Shown here one piece after another: positions 51,805 through 60,492 of a stretch of DNA of 64,000 nt (position 1 is its first letter; each line of letters starts with the position of its first letter). The translations under genes were made by a program, and so were the position numbers. The stretch is from Paenibacillus sp. SZ31 (lineage in GTDB: Bacteria; Bacillota; Bacilli; Paenibacillales; Paenibacillaceae). The DNA lies in NCBI RefSeq assembly GCF_012912005.1, contig NZ_JABBEA010000001.1, positions 806,001 through 870,000 of the forward strand, written 5' to 3'. A model generated the notes under the pieces. That model was given only the letters and a program-made list of their open reading frames with translations. It was not told the DNA's origin and made no database searches.

Positions 51805-52761
51805 TTATGCATCTGCAAAAAGAGCATCGTATGCGGGACAAGGCCGCTTTTCCAAAAATTCCGTTAACGCCGGTGGCTGCTGGGCATAGATATCCTTCAA
51901 CGATGTTCCGTTGTAGATGTTGCCAATCACAACAGGATGGCATAACTCACAGATGAGAATATCCCCGTTGCCGTGCAGGTGCAGCTGTTTCGTGCCATCC
52001 ACACAATTAGAGAAATACACACCGGGTTGTTCACGCAAATTCAACTGTTCAGCGAACCGATCCATACAGGTAAAATAGAGCGTTGTATCTGGTTTCTTAT
52101 GTTCTATCAGTTCCGTTACAGATCGAACGAGAGACTCTTTGGATACAATCTGACTCCAATCGGTATGCGGCATCTTAATGCTGTTCTGGATCTCATGGAT
52201 GCGCACACCCAGGTCATACACCTTATCGCTAATGGCCTGCATGTTCGCTTGATTACCTTCAAACAGTAACGTTTCCAATACCGTTTCCAGACCGGCTTCT
52301 GTACACAAACGGATATTCTGCTCGAGTCTCTCATACATGCGAGGATGCACGCGGTAGTACGCAGCATAGGACTCCGCATCCGTATAATTGAACGAGATAT
52401 GAATGTTGGACAAGCCTGCATCACGCAACGCGAGAATCCGTTCTTCTGTCAGCAGACTGGCATTACTGTTCAATTGCGTATCAATACCATGTGCCGTACA
52501 ATACTTCACGATCTCCAGGCAATCCTGGTATTTTAGAGTGACTTCCCCACCGGACAATCGAACTCGCTTGAGATGAGGCAACTCACTAATAATACGGATC
52601 ACTTCCTGACTATCAATGCATGCTCCATCATCCCGATTGTAGGCGCAGCAATAGTCGCATTTATAATTGCAGTTCGATGTCACTCCCACCTCAAGCCCTT
52701 CCAATTCATATACGCCGGGGGTTTCCAGTTCGAGTGATTTATATTTGTTTTTGGCTATCAA
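51805..52761 (-). CDS. Radical SAM protein with C-terminal SPASM-like cysteines
   Basis: A 318-residue radical SAM enzyme: CX3CX2C in VTSNCNYKCDYCCAYN (4Fe-4S cluster for S-adenosylmethionine), the GGE motif LSGGEVTL, and a cysteine-rich C-terminus (FSNCVDGTKQLHLHGNGDILICELC, ending CPAYDALFADA) like a short SPASM/twitch region that holds a second cluster. TTG at 52761 is chosen because AGGAGG lies just before; an open extension reaches a GTG at 52830 without ribosome site. It is alone on its transcript; I found no precursor peptide or partner gene beside it. Substrate unknown. Confidence 0.82.
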   Translation of the reverse strand: MIAKNKYKSLELETPGVYELEGLEVGVTSNCNYKCDYCCAYNRDDGACIDSQEVIRIISELPHLKRVRLSGGEVTLKYQDCLEIVKYCTAHGIDTQLNSNASLLTEERILALRDAGLSNIHISFNYTDAESYAAYYRVHPRMYERLEQNIRLCTEAGLETVLETLLFEGNQANMQAISDKVYDLGVRIHEIQNSIKMPHTDWSQIVSKESLVRSVTELIEHKKPDTTLYFTCMDRFAEQLNLREQPGVYFSNCVDGTKQLHLHGNGDILICELCHPVVIGNIYNGTSLKDIYAQQPPALTEFLEKRPCPAYDALFADA

Positions 52762-52930
52762 TTCGTTGTACCTCCTGGTTCCTTCATTCAATCCATGTTT
52801 TAATAACTTGAAGATTATAGCGGAAGGCACCCGGTTGACGATATGACATTATGTACGTTGGTTGCTGAAAACAAAAATAAAACCCATTTTCTTAATGATC
52901 GGGAGTGATATAAGGTAACCCCATAATCCT

Positions 52931-53459
52931 CTATTGTATGTCATCCATATTGAGCTCAGGATTATAGGCAAACTCATGGCTCGCCAGCATGATGAATGAC
53001 ACACGCCCATTTTGATCAAAATTCATGGACAACCCTTTCATGTTCTCAAATCCTCCTTCCAATATTGCATGATCAAATGACGGTATGACATAGTAATTGC
53101 CTTGTTTATTTTTCTCCATGACATATGTAATACTTTTTAAACTTTGCCGGGTCATCAATCATGATGCCATCCACAATGCCATATTTGTAATGAATTCTCA
53201 TATCTTTGTACTGGTAGACATTCGTATAGTTGAAATAATCAACGTGGGGTCCAAGTTGCTGCTCAACCACTTCACGAGTACTTCCTAATTTAATCGTAAT
53301 ATCTTTGGACTTAATCTCAAATTGGAATTCATCCTCAGTAAATATCTTAGTTGCATGAGATGCAGGAGGTTCTTTTGAAACGGCATTACGATTGTAAGCC
53401 ACTTCTGAGCTACTTAAAAAAGTCATCAATAGAATAAAATACAGAATTCCTTTGTTCAA
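52931..53459 (-). pseudogene. Exported hypothetical protein, frameshifted at an A5 run
   Basis: The 5' frame (TTG at 53459: NKGILYFILLMTFLSSSEVA signal, then FQFEIKSKDITIKLGSTREV and DGIMIDDPAKFKK) stops at 53106; the second frame continues SITYVMEKNKQGNYYVIPSF to 52931. One extra A in the coding strand (T run 53134-53138) joins them as one protein of about 175 residues. The VEQQLG and DYFNYTNVYQYKDM parts look like small beta lipoprotein-like domains with a GxxxxxVEQQLG 'SmpA-like' motif. Function unknown. Confidence 0.75.
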
Positions 53460-53488
53460 CCTCGATCGCCCTTTCAAAAATACGTTCT

Positions 53489-54037
53489 TTATTTAATACG
53501 AGTATAGAAGTCTTCTTTTAAAATAGCATACATCTTCAGATCCTGAAGTTCATTTTTCACTCTCATGTATTTCCTCAGCACACCTTCGAATTGCATGCCT
53601 GCTTTCTCCATGACCTTGGCGGAACCTGTGTTTTTCACTAAACATCTGGCCTGGATTCGCTCGAGCCCCACTTCGTCAAACCCAAATTGGATGATTCGTT
53701 TCACTATTTCGGTCATTAAGCCTTGATTCCAATATTGATCAGATAACACATATCCCAGCTCAACTCTCCTGTTATCGCTGTCACACCCTAGATAGTTACA
53801 ACTACCAATCAGTCTCTTAGTGTGTTTATCTTCAATCCCCCACGGGCCTATTAGATCCGTCTCATAGCGACTCATGACAAAATCTAAAAAAGCTTTGGTG
53901 TCTTCTTTGCTCTGATGCACGTCCCAGGTGGTGAACTCCGATACAGCAGGTACAGCGCAATAACTGTACATATCATCCAGATCATCATAGGTAAGAGCCC
54001 GGAGTAATGTTCGTTCGGTTTCTAGGTGTACAATCAA
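53489..54037 (-). CDS. RimJ/RimL-type GNAT acetyltransferase
   Basis: A 182-residue GNAT: IVHLETERTLLRALTYDDLDDMY, RRVELGYVLSDQYWNQGLMTE (CoA loop, NQGLM) and RCLVKNTGSAKVMEKAGMQFEG. TTG start with AGAGG. Last of a tight run of small genes. Confidence 0.87.
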   Translation of the reverse strand: MIVHLETERTLLRALTYDDLDDMYSYCAVPAVSEFTTWDVHQSKEDTKAFLDFVMSRYETDLIGPWGIEDKHTKRLIGSCNYLGCDSDNRRVELGYVLSDQYWNQGLMTEIVKRIIQFGFDEVGLERIQARCLVKNTGSAKVMEKAGMQFEGVLRKYMRVKNELQDLKMYAILKEDFYTRIK

Positions 54038-54042
54038 GGCCT

Positions 54043-54225
54043 CTATAACTTTAATCTAATATACGAAACGATTGCCGTAACTCCAATTGCTGCAGTTGAT
54101 CTAATTTTTAATTTTGCTATTTCTAAACCATCTGTTGGCGGATGAACAAGCATAATATACAAATAATAGAAATACACAAAAATCGAGACGACTAACACTA
54201 CATTTGTAATTCTTTTTATCAACAA
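54043..54225 (-). CDS. Small membrane protein, start uncertain
   Basis: About 60 residues: IKRITNVVLVVSIFVYFYYL forms one helix, and a second weak one lies at the end (STAAIGVTAIVSYIRLKL). A TTG around 54225 or 54222 follows GGAAAGGG. It lies five bases upstream of the GNAT gene. Confidence 0.45.
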   Translation of the reverse strand: MLIKRITNVVLVVSIFVYFYYLYIMLVHPPTDGLEIAKLKIRSTAAIGVTAIVSYIRLKL

Positions 54226-54241
54226 TAAAATAATCCCTTTC

Positions 54242-54331
54242 CTACGTATTATCAAAGATGCCCTGCAGAGTCTGCACTCCCTGATTAAGTCGACTTATAA
54301 GCTCGTGATCCAGAGTTTGTTTTATGTCCAT
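54242..54331 (-). CDS. Possible 29-residue peptide gene
   Basis: MDIKQTLDHELISRLNQGVQ TLQGIFDNT is preceded by TTGGAGGGAACTT, a good ribosome site, and its stop overlaps the ribosome site of the next frame. Could be a leader peptide or the 5' end of a broken gene; no database check possible. Confidence 0.4.
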   Translation of the reverse strand: MDIKQTLDHELISRLNQGVQTLQGIFDNT

Positions 54332-54356
54332 CCAAGTTCCCTCCAAGGTAAAACAA

Positions 54357-54971
54357 CTAATCTAGATGACTTAACACATTTACGCTGCTAAATTTCCAAC
54401 CCTGGGCTCCCTTTTCAACGGTATGAACACTGGTGTTGTCCATGGGATAAAAGCTGGACTTATTGCTCCACTCCCTATTTTCAAGCAGATAGTACAGGAT
54501 GTTAATCACGCCACCGTGAGTAATTAACAGAACATTGGACTTGACTGTTTGTTCCTCTACATCTCTAAGAAGATTCTCGAAAGATATGCTTATCCGGTCA
54601 TAAAAATCTCTCGGACTTTCTCCTCCCGGAAAAGGTGAATCCATCTCAAGGGTATTGAAATAAACCCCTGGGTAATGCTCTTCCGCATCCTTATGGAGCA
54701 TGCCTGCCAATTCTCCGTTATTCATCTCCCGCCAATCTTTCATTAAGCTAGCCTTCATGTTTAATTGTTTCTCAATTTCCCGTGTAGTCTGTACTGCACG
54801 AGGAAGATCACTGCTAATAATCGTATGTATATTGTACTCCTCAGCATGATGATGCAAATGCTCTCCCAGTTTCCTAGATTGATTGATCCCCTGTTCCGTA
54901 AGTCCACGATCGCTCCATCCGCCTCGATATCCTTCCTCGTCCATCCCATGCCTTACCAGATAAATCTTCAA
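54357..54971 (-). CDS. Histidine phosphatase family protein
   Basis: A 204-residue phosphoglycerate-mutase-like enzyme: catalytic IYLVRHGMDEEG (RHG, phospho-His), SSDLPRAVQTTREI, the acid REMNNGELAG and second His in LLITHGGVINIL. Substrate unknown. TTG start set by AAGGAGGAGAG. Confidence 0.9.
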   Translation of the reverse strand: MKIYLVRHGMDEEGYRGGWSDRGLTEQGINQSRKLGEHLHHHAEEYNIHTIISSDLPRAVQTTREIEKQLNMKASLMKDWREMNNGELAGMLHKDAEEHYPGVYFNTLEMDSPFPGGESPRDFYDRISISFENLLRDVEEQTVKSNVLLITHGGVINILYYLLENREWSNKSSFYPMDNTSVHTVEKGAQGWKFSSVNVLSHLD

Positions 54972-55035
54972 GATCTCTCCTCCTTCTCACATTGAACAGG
55001 TTAACTATATATGTAACTGGTTTCGTTTGTATCAA

Positions 55036-55073
55036 ATAAACCCGACCTCAGATAGCTTCTATCCAAGATCGGG
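55036..55073 (-). terminator. Terminator of the DUF2569-like gene
   Basis: CCCGA..GATAG pairs with CTATC..TCGGG around a short loop, followed by TTTATTTG on the minus strand; 18 bp after the stop at 55091. Confidence 0.8.
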
Positions 55074-55090
55074 AATTTCCTGCCTACTAT

Positions 55091-55597
55091 TTATCTTACA
55101 AATGTATTATAAACTCGCTCAGATTTGATAAAGTAAGGAATCCAGATGGCGCAAGTGATTACAGATTTAGCAATTTCTCTGATCGAGCTTCCATCTTCCA
55201 ATTCTCTTGCTAACGGAATCTGGAGTAATAATAGGTAATCAATAATTCCAACAATCAGACTGAGACCATAGAGGATGATCATCAGACGGGGTAATATTGC
55301 TTTCTTGCTATAAAACGCAAAAATTGTGTAGACACTGAATAATAAAAACAGCGTATTGTACACCATCTCAAAAATAAGTACTGGACCCCATAACGGGTGA
55401 TAGTAGTCCGATTGTTTGGAAGTTAGCATTTCCCAAGTCTCCGTAGTGAATGTGGGTATTATCTGTTGAAATAATTGCACTACAAGCAGAATTACCGTAA
55501 GAAATAATCCAATCTGGATGAGAATCAGCCAACCGCCCAATCCCGAGACGCCTAGTGGACGGTAATCTGTCTTTTGCTCTTCAATATGTGGTTCCAT
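55091..55597 (-). CDS. DUF2569-like membrane protein
   Basis: A 168-residue protein with four membrane helices (about 23-45, 72-95, 105-125, 145-160) and the GVSGLGGWLILIQIGL start typical of DUF2569. AAGGAAGTG before the ATG. Role unknown. Confidence 0.8.
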   Translation of the reverse strand: MEPHIEEQKTDYRPLGVSGLGGWLILIQIGLFLTVILLVVQLFQQIIPTFTTETWEMLTSKQSDYYHPLWGPVLIFEMVYNTLFLLFSVYTIFAFYSKKAILPRLMIILYGLSLIVGIIDYLLLLQIPLARELEDGSSIREIAKSVITCAIWIPYFIKSERVYNTFVR

Positions 55598-55956
55598 TTC
55601 GTAACACTTCCTTAACCAGTTTTGTTTTTCTGAGATGAGTCTTCCTTGTAATGTTGCAAATTGAATCTACGGGTAATTCTTTCTCCCTACTTCACGTGCG
55701 TTGTATGTATCCTCACACTCTCCTTACAGGTACCTCTCCATCCTTCTTTTATATATAATTTTACACAACTTCCTTATTGTACTACGAGTGTCAAGTACGA
55801 AGCAGCCATTTCAAAACATCGTACTCATAGCTGTCAAAGCCAAAGAAGACCTTCGCTATACTTCCGCCATGTTCAGCAAAGTACGCGTACGTCATAATGC
55901 TCTTATACAGATGCAGATGGTGACTCTGCATTGGGACTACGAAGGAGGATATGGAT
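55598..55956. other. Intergenic region upstream of the gene at 55957
   Basis: About 360 bp. On the minus strand the stretch near 55791-55892 reads TYAYFAEHGGSIAKVFFGFD in one frame, protein-like but without ribosome site; it may be a remnant. A TATAAT-like element at 55754-55763 on the plus strand could serve the downstream gene, with no clear -35. Confidence 0.3.
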
Positions 55957-56895
55957 ATGCCCAATCCTAAAGTAAAACTTTTACCTTTTGCCGACATTTC
56001 GAATTATGTCGAGGGCTTCGATATCGTTTCCACCCAGTGGGGCGGTGATGGCCTTGCTTATGTGCTGCTGCTGAATCAGATCCCTGAAAGAAAACGAGGT
56101 ATGTTCGTCCAAAGTACATTGAATCAAAGCTATACGTACAAAGTGCTTATTGTGACAGATCAAACTATCGAGGAAGTTGTCATCTGGGGACAGACGTTCA
56201 ATTATCATTACGTACAACCATTACATGATCATCTGCTGCTCGTCGGAGCACGGTGTGCGAATTACGGAAATGAAAAGTATGATCTAAACGCCAAAGTGTG
56301 TGATCTGGACGGAAATACGATCCGCGAGTTTCTGTTGGGAGATGGTATCCAAAGTCTACAGGTCGCAGAGAAGGGAACGATCTGGACCAGTTACTTCGAT
56401 GAAGGGGTGTTTGGTAACTACGGATGGAGCGATCCAATTGGATCAAACGGTCTGTTGGCCTGGGATGAGCACGGTAATAAAGTGTACGAAAACCGCGCAG
56501 CTGACATTGCAGATTGTTACGCACTCAATGTGGTGAATGAAAAGCAGGTCTGGTTCTACTTCTATACCGATTTTGAACTCGGTTGTATCTCAGGGGGAAC
56601 CAGTGAACCCGACGTTACATTCATGAATCCAAACATCTCCGGTTCCTCCGGCTTCAGTACGGATGGTTATCATTTCTTGTTCGATGCCGGGTACGGTAAA
56701 CATGGTACGTTTGTACTTAAAAAAATGGAGAAGCCCGGAAAATTGAGCAAGGGGCAGAAGATTGATTTGCTAAATGAAGATGATCAGCCCTTCAAGCAGG
56801 CACGGCAAGATTTTCGCCAACATCGTCTGCTACTTAGTGAAGGTAACTTGTTATATCGGGTAACGATGGAGGAGATTACTTCCGCTTCTCGTTAG
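55957..56895 (+). CDS. Hypothetical protein, possibly a beta-propeller
   Basis: A 312-residue soluble protein with regularly spaced strands (YKVLIVTDQTIEEVVIWG, LLLVGARCANYG, GTIWTSYFDEGVFG, QVWFYFYTDFELG, GYHFLFDAGYGKHG), which suggests a propeller-type fold. ATG at 55957 is eight bases from AAGGAGG; the ATG at 55951 is too close. Plus strand between minus-strand genes. Family not recognised. Confidence 0.7.
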   Translation: MPNPKVKLLPFADISNYVEGFDIVSTQWGGDGLAYVLLLNQIPERKRGMFVQSTLNQSYTYKVLIVTDQTIEEVVIWGQTFNYHYVQPLHDHLLLVGARCANYGNEKYDLNAKVCDLDGNTIREFLLGDGIQSLQVAEKGTIWTSYFDEGVFGNYGWSDPIGSNGLLAWDEHGNKVYENRAADIADCYALNVVNEKQVWFYFYTDFELGCISGGTSEPDVTFMNPNISGSSGFSTDGYHFLFDAGYGKHGTFVLKKMEKPGKLSKGQKIDLLNEDDQPFKQARQDFRQHRLLLSEGNLLYRVTMEEITSASR

Positions 56896-56920
56896 GATTA
56901 AATGACAGGAGTGAAGAGGG

Positions 56921-57214
56921 TTATTTCTTAAAAGACAATCCCTCTTCTTCCAATGCGTTCCGCAGTTTGGGCATGGCAGACGGTCCGATTCCGTGCAGCT
57001 TCAGGATTTCTTTCTCCCTGTACTCCGCAAGTTGCAGTAGTGTCGTAATGCCTTCATTCTCCAAGGCACGTCTGGCGGGAGCAGACAGCAAGGCTAGAAA
57101 TCCTTCTGTCCGTTTACGTTTAGCTTCGCACGTCGGACAGGTTGGGCAATCACTTTTTTTATAATACGAATGTCCTTGTTCGCATGTTCTGAGTGTTCCT
57201 TTATCGTTTGCCAT
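56921..57214 (-). CDS. RNA polymerase alpha-CTD-like protein with zinc ribbon
   Basis: A 97-residue protein: a Cys cluster CEQGHSYYKKSDCPTCPTCE (zinc ribbon) then a helix-hairpin-helix domain like the alpha subunit C-terminal domain (LSAPARRALENEGITTLLQL, LKLHGIGPSAMPKLRNAL). Such proteins are usually annotated 'RNA polymerase alpha subunit C-terminal domain-containing' and may bind DNA or nucleic acid. GGAGGAG before the ATG. Confidence 0.82.
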   Translation of the reverse strand: MANDKGTLRTCEQGHSYYKKSDCPTCPTCEAKRKRTEGFLALLSAPARRALENEGITTLLQLAEYREKEILKLHGIGPSAMPKLRNALEEEGLSFKK

Positions 57215-57240
57215 GTGAGTGTCTCCTCCTGAATTAAAGC

Positions 57241-57834
57241 TTACAATCTATACTCGGCAAAAACGGTTGCATATTTCTTTTCAAATATGGCCCAGCGCTT
57301 TTCGGTTCCGTATTTGGCATGCAGTTGCTGTAAATAATGCTTGGCTTCTTCCGTATCACCGGCTTGTAGCAGAAAGCGGAAAGTTTCTTCACTTAAATGT
57401 AGCGCTGTCTTCGCCATATAATAATGGACTATATCTCTGGCACCTGTTAGCGAGTGTAGGAATGACATGCCCTCTTCCAAATGTGACACCAGTTCTTTCG
57501 ATAAAGCGTCTGGATCGATATCAGGCGTTAAGGTATAGTGGGCCGGAGCGGAAGGGGCTATTTCTCTGATTCGGCAGGTGAAGTGAGATACGAACTCCAA
57601 TATGTCTCCATTCAATCCAACGGAATGCAACTCCGCAAGTTCGGTGGAATGAACACCACAATTAACATAAAACTGGACTTGACTACTGGTGTTATACTTT
57701 GCTCTTTGAATGTTGAACTTATATGCGAGGTTTCCATCCGCTTTGTAGAAATTCAGATTTTTCTTGGAATAGCCGTGTTTGGCAAATAAGGGTTTGACTT
57801 CTGAATTGATGATCTTCTTAAAAAGTTCCTGCAT
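57241..57834 (-). CDS. DUF4304-like protein
   Basis: A 197-residue protein: ELFKKIINSEVKPLFAKHGY, KKNLNFYKADGNLAYKFNIQ and QVQFYVNCGVHS, the DUF4304 pattern (small alpha/beta domain of about 120 residues), followed by a TPR-like helical tail (ETFRFLLQAGDTEEAKHYLQ). Found in immunity-like settings elsewhere; function not known. Confidence 0.7.
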   Translation of the reverse strand: MQELFKKIINSEVKPLFAKHGYSKKNLNFYKADGNLAYKFNIQRAKYNTSSQVQFYVNCGVHSTELAELHSVGLNGDILEFVSHFTCRIREIAPSAPAHYTLTPDIDPDALSKELVSHLEEGMSFLHSLTGARDIVHYYMAKTALHLSEETFRFLLQAGDTEEAKHYLQQLHAKYGTEKRWAIFEKKYATVFAEYRL

Positions 57835-57920
57835 TAGATATCACTCCCAAGGCAAAGTTCATTTAATTCGTTGTTACCCTTTTTTGTTCAGAATCATGCT
57901 TGTTCTATTTTATAAAAATA

Positions 57921-58457
57921 CTATTTAGCTTCTTCTCGCAGCATATAAGCCAGTTTGTACATCTCCGCAATGTCATGCCTGTTCTGTTCCTGGAATCTTC
58001 GGATTGCCTTATCAATCTCTACCACTTCCACCGCAACCACCTGCTCGCCATCTTCCGGATTCAGCGGATCACCGACAAGTTCAACATCTCCATATCCGAT
58101 GATTCGTACGAAATGGGGATGCGGGATATGCGGTCGATACGGTTCCAACGCACTGGATGTACAGTGGAATTGACCGAAAATCTGATAGGACCGCATTTCT
58201 GCTCCTAGTTCTTCCATCAGTTCACGTTTTAACCCATCCATATACTGCTCACCTGCTTCAAGCGTCCCTCCAGGCAGCTCCCAATCTCCATTATCCAGTT
58301 GAAAGACAACACATTGATCCCCGACAAACGGAATGATGCTAATATTACTCACCAGCGTTTCATCCACGATCTCGTTCAATCTGAACTCCGCCTCAATAAT
58401 TCCCCAATGAATTGACGTACTCAGCGCCGGAAATAATTCCGCACTCAAGCTACTCAT
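57921..58457 (-). CDS. Nudix hydrolase
   Basis: A 178-residue Nudix protein: NGDWELPGGTLEAGEQYMDGLKRELMEELG in parts (GGTLEAGE .. RELMEELGA). ATG at 58457 rather than 58514 for the ribosome site GAGG. The N-terminal 40 residues differ from MutT-like enzymes. Substrate unknown. Confidence 0.82.
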   Translation of the reverse strand: MSSLSAELFPALSTSIHWGIIEAEFRLNEIVDETLVSNISIIPFVGDQCVVFQLDNGDWELPGGTLEAGEQYMDGLKRELMEELGAEMRSYQIFGQFHCTSSALEPYRPHIPHPHFVRIIGYGDVELVGDPLNPEDGEQVVAVEVVEIDKAIRRFQEQNRHDIAEMYKLAYMLREEAK

Positions 58458-58516
58458 CCGCACCCGATCCTCTCTATCTAATTCCACTATTCTTCCAATT
58501 ATAGTCGAAAACACAG

Positions 58517-58560
58517 AAAGAAGGCCACCTTCCCACCGGGAATACGTGACCCTCTTCTTA
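58517..58560 (-). terminator. Probable terminator of the hss-hrt operon
   Basis: On the minus strand AAGAAG..GTCAC pairs with GTGGC..CTTCTT with a three-base bulge, enclosing TTCCC/GGGAA, followed by T-rich sequence. It lies 60 bp after the hrtA stop. Confidence 0.5.
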
Positions 58561-58620
58561 CGCGCTCTGCCCTTAAGCCTTGGAACAGTGTTCTTTCCAG
58601 AATCTCAGGCCATTCTCCTT

Positions 58621-59298
58621 CTAATGCTGCACCAGCTTTCCATTTTCCAAAAAAAGAACCCGGCTACAGAGCGGCAAGATCCGCTCATCATGCGTAACCA
58701 TCACTGCACTCTTGCCCTGCTCTTTCACGAGCCGTGCAATCATACCGACAATATCCAGTCCACGTTCCGCATCCAGACTGGCTGTCGGTTCATCCGCGAG
58801 CAGGACAGCTGGATCGTTCATCAAGGCCCGTGCAATAGCGACCCGCTGGCGTTCACCGCCAGACAGCTTCTCCGCATACGCTTTCCGTCGATGAGTCAAG
58901 CCTACCGTATTCAGCAGCTCATCTACTCGCTTCTCCGCCTTGTTTTTTTCCGTTCCGGCGAGTTTCGCGACCACCATGAGTTGTTCTTCTACTTTCAGAT
59001 ACGGAATGAGGTTAGCACTTTGAAAAATAAAACCGAGCTGCTGAAGCCGCATATCGGATATCTCCTGTTTGCCTTTGCCCATAATAGAGGCCCCATCCAG
59101 TAGAACCTGCCCCTCCGTCGGTTCAAGAAGTGCGCCAGCAATGGACAGGAATGTACTTTTACCCGAGCCGGAAGGCCCCATCACAGCTACAAGTTCCCCT
59201 TCAGCAACCTCAAGATCCAGCTTGTCCAGAATCGTGCGTTTGCTACCGCCATCTTCAAAGGTCTGTGTAATTCCCTGCAATACCAATCGGTTTCTCAT
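58621..59298 (-). CDS. hrtA: HrtA-type ABC transporter ATP-binding protein (haem export)
   Basis: A 225-residue ATPase of the MacB/LolD type: Walker A GPSGSGKSTFLS, signature LSGGERQRVAIARAL, Walker B VLLADEPTASLD. Length and pairing with an HrtB-like permease and HssRS fit HrtA (about 221). HrtAB extrudes haem from the membrane. Its start overlaps the hrtB stop by four bases. Confidence 0.88.
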   Translation of the reverse strand: MRNRLVLQGITQTFEDGGSKRTILDKLDLEVAEGELVAVMGPSGSGKSTFLSIAGALLEPTEGQVLLDGASIMGKGKQEISDMRLQQLGFIFQSANLIPYLKVEEQLMVVAKLAGTEKNKAEKRVDELLNTVGLTHRRKAYAEKLSGGERQRVAIARALMNDPAVLLADEPTASLDAERGLDIVGMIARLVKEQGKSAVMVTHDERILPLCSRVLFLENGKLVQH

Positions 59299-60425
59299 GC
59301 TGCAGTCCTCCCAATCGCATCAAGCGCATCAATTTTGGTAACCTTCCACACCGAGAATAATGAACCCGCCACAGACATGAGTATGAATAACACACAGGTC
59401 AGAGCGAGGGTGGACAAGCCTAATTGAAACGGCATCGATGCTGGTAGAATGGACTCGAACAGTCGAACCAATAGTACGCTAATCACCAGACTGCCAACCG
59501 ACAGAACTAATACTTGTAACGAAACACTACCCGCCAGATAAGCATTCCGCGTTCCAATGGCTTTCAATATGCCGAACTGACTCGTTTTCTGAATCGTGAT
59601 GACATAGAAGAATACCGCAAGCACAAACGCCGAGATGACATATAGAAAAGCGATCATCATGAGCAACGATCCCTGCTCTTCCTTATATCCAGGGATGGCC
59701 GATACGGCATCGGACTTCGTGATGACTTCCGTATTAGGCATGGCAGCACTCAAGCCGTCTACCTGCTCGCCTGCACCCTTAATCGCAATGGCATTGTACA
59801 CCGGAGCATTAGCATTGGTGTCTGCTGAACCTTGCGAAGTTCGCGAACCTCCTTGAAGCGTAAGCCATTCCTGTTCATTCAGGAACACCACTGGGGAGTG
59901 ACTGAAGGACTCATTTTGGACAAATCCACCAACGGTCCACTCCGTTCCCGAAGCTTGGTCGACCAGGACGGTACCAATGGTGACGCCAGATTCAGACAAC
60001 TTATGGTCCACCACAACCTGCCCGTTCGTCTGACTCGTAATCGGAGACCCTTCGGTAACGGTTGGAGCAAGCCAACCTTCCGGATTAACCATGAACAGCG
60101 TGACATCGATCTTTTTTGTGTCGCCGGTTGGACTGACGGTTGTCATTTTCACACCCAGCGGCTCAGCGTTCTCTTGCCCCACTACGGAGCGAACTTGATT
60201 AAGCTGATCCTGATCCACTTGTGACCGGGTAAACCGATGATTCGAATCCTGCTCCAGCACAAAGTGGGTTGCTGCCATATTTTTGATCGAAGCCGCGTTA
60301 TCATACGCCAGCCCCTGTGCAAGACCTGTAACAAACAGTACCAGAAATGAAACCAGTACCATGATTGTAGCAATTAAGGCATAGCGCCCTTTGGCATACC
60401 TCATTTCCCGAATAGCCAAGTACAT
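59295..60425 (-). CDS. hrtB: HrtB-type ABC permease (haem export)
   Basis: A 376-residue FtsX-family permease: one N-terminal helix, an extracellular domain (about 40-245) and three C-terminal helices. It follows HrtB in detail: LFVTGLAQGLAYDNAASIKNM, HFVLEQDSNHRF, AFVLAVFFYVITIQKTSQFGILKAIGTRN. GGGAGG before the ATG. It has its own control region at 60454-60486. Confidence 0.88.
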   Translation of the reverse strand: MYLAIREMRYAKGRYALIATIMVLVSFLVLFVTGLAQGLAYDNAASIKNMAATHFVLEQDSNHRFTRSQVDQDQLNQVRSVVGQENAEPLGVKMTTVSPTGDTKKIDVTLFMVNPEGWLAPTVTEGSPITSQTNGQVVVDHKLSESGVTIGTVLVDQASGTEWTVGGFVQNESFSHSPVVFLNEQEWLTLQGGSRTSQGSADTNANAPVYNAIAIKGAGEQVDGLSAAMPNTEVITKSDAVSAIPGYKEEQGSLLMMIAFLYVISAFVLAVFFYVITIQKTSQFGILKAIGTRNAYLAGSVSLQVLVLSVGSLVISVLLVRLFESILPASMPFQLGLSTLALTCVLFILMSVAGSLFSVWKVTKIDALDAIGRTAA

Positions 60426-60453
60426 GTTCTGTGACCTCCCTCTTGATAACCCA

Positions 60454-60486
60454 AGTATAGGAGGCGAAAATGAACGGCAAATGAAT
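60454..60486 (-). promoter_or_regulatory. hrtBA promoter with HssR-like direct repeat
   Basis: On the minus strand ATTCATTTG-CC-GTTCATTTT: two 9-bp half-sites with an 11-bp period, the same layout as the HssR site known from Staphylococcus aureus (GTTCATATT-NN-GTTCATATT). It covers the -35 position of a TATACT -10 (60454-60459, 17-bp spacing to a poor -35), as for an activator of the OmpR class. The site lies in the 67-bp gap between hssS and hrtB. Confidence 0.65.
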
Positions 60487-60492
60487 AACAGA

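Noticed and set aside
51600-52930. RiPP precursor peptide beside the radical SAM gene
   Set aside because: No short frame with ribosome site, leader and Cys/Ser/Thr-rich core was found on either side.
55791-55997. 68-codon minus-strand frame before the gene at 55957
   Set aside because: No ribosome site and its first third is antisense to the next gene; kept only as a possible remnant.
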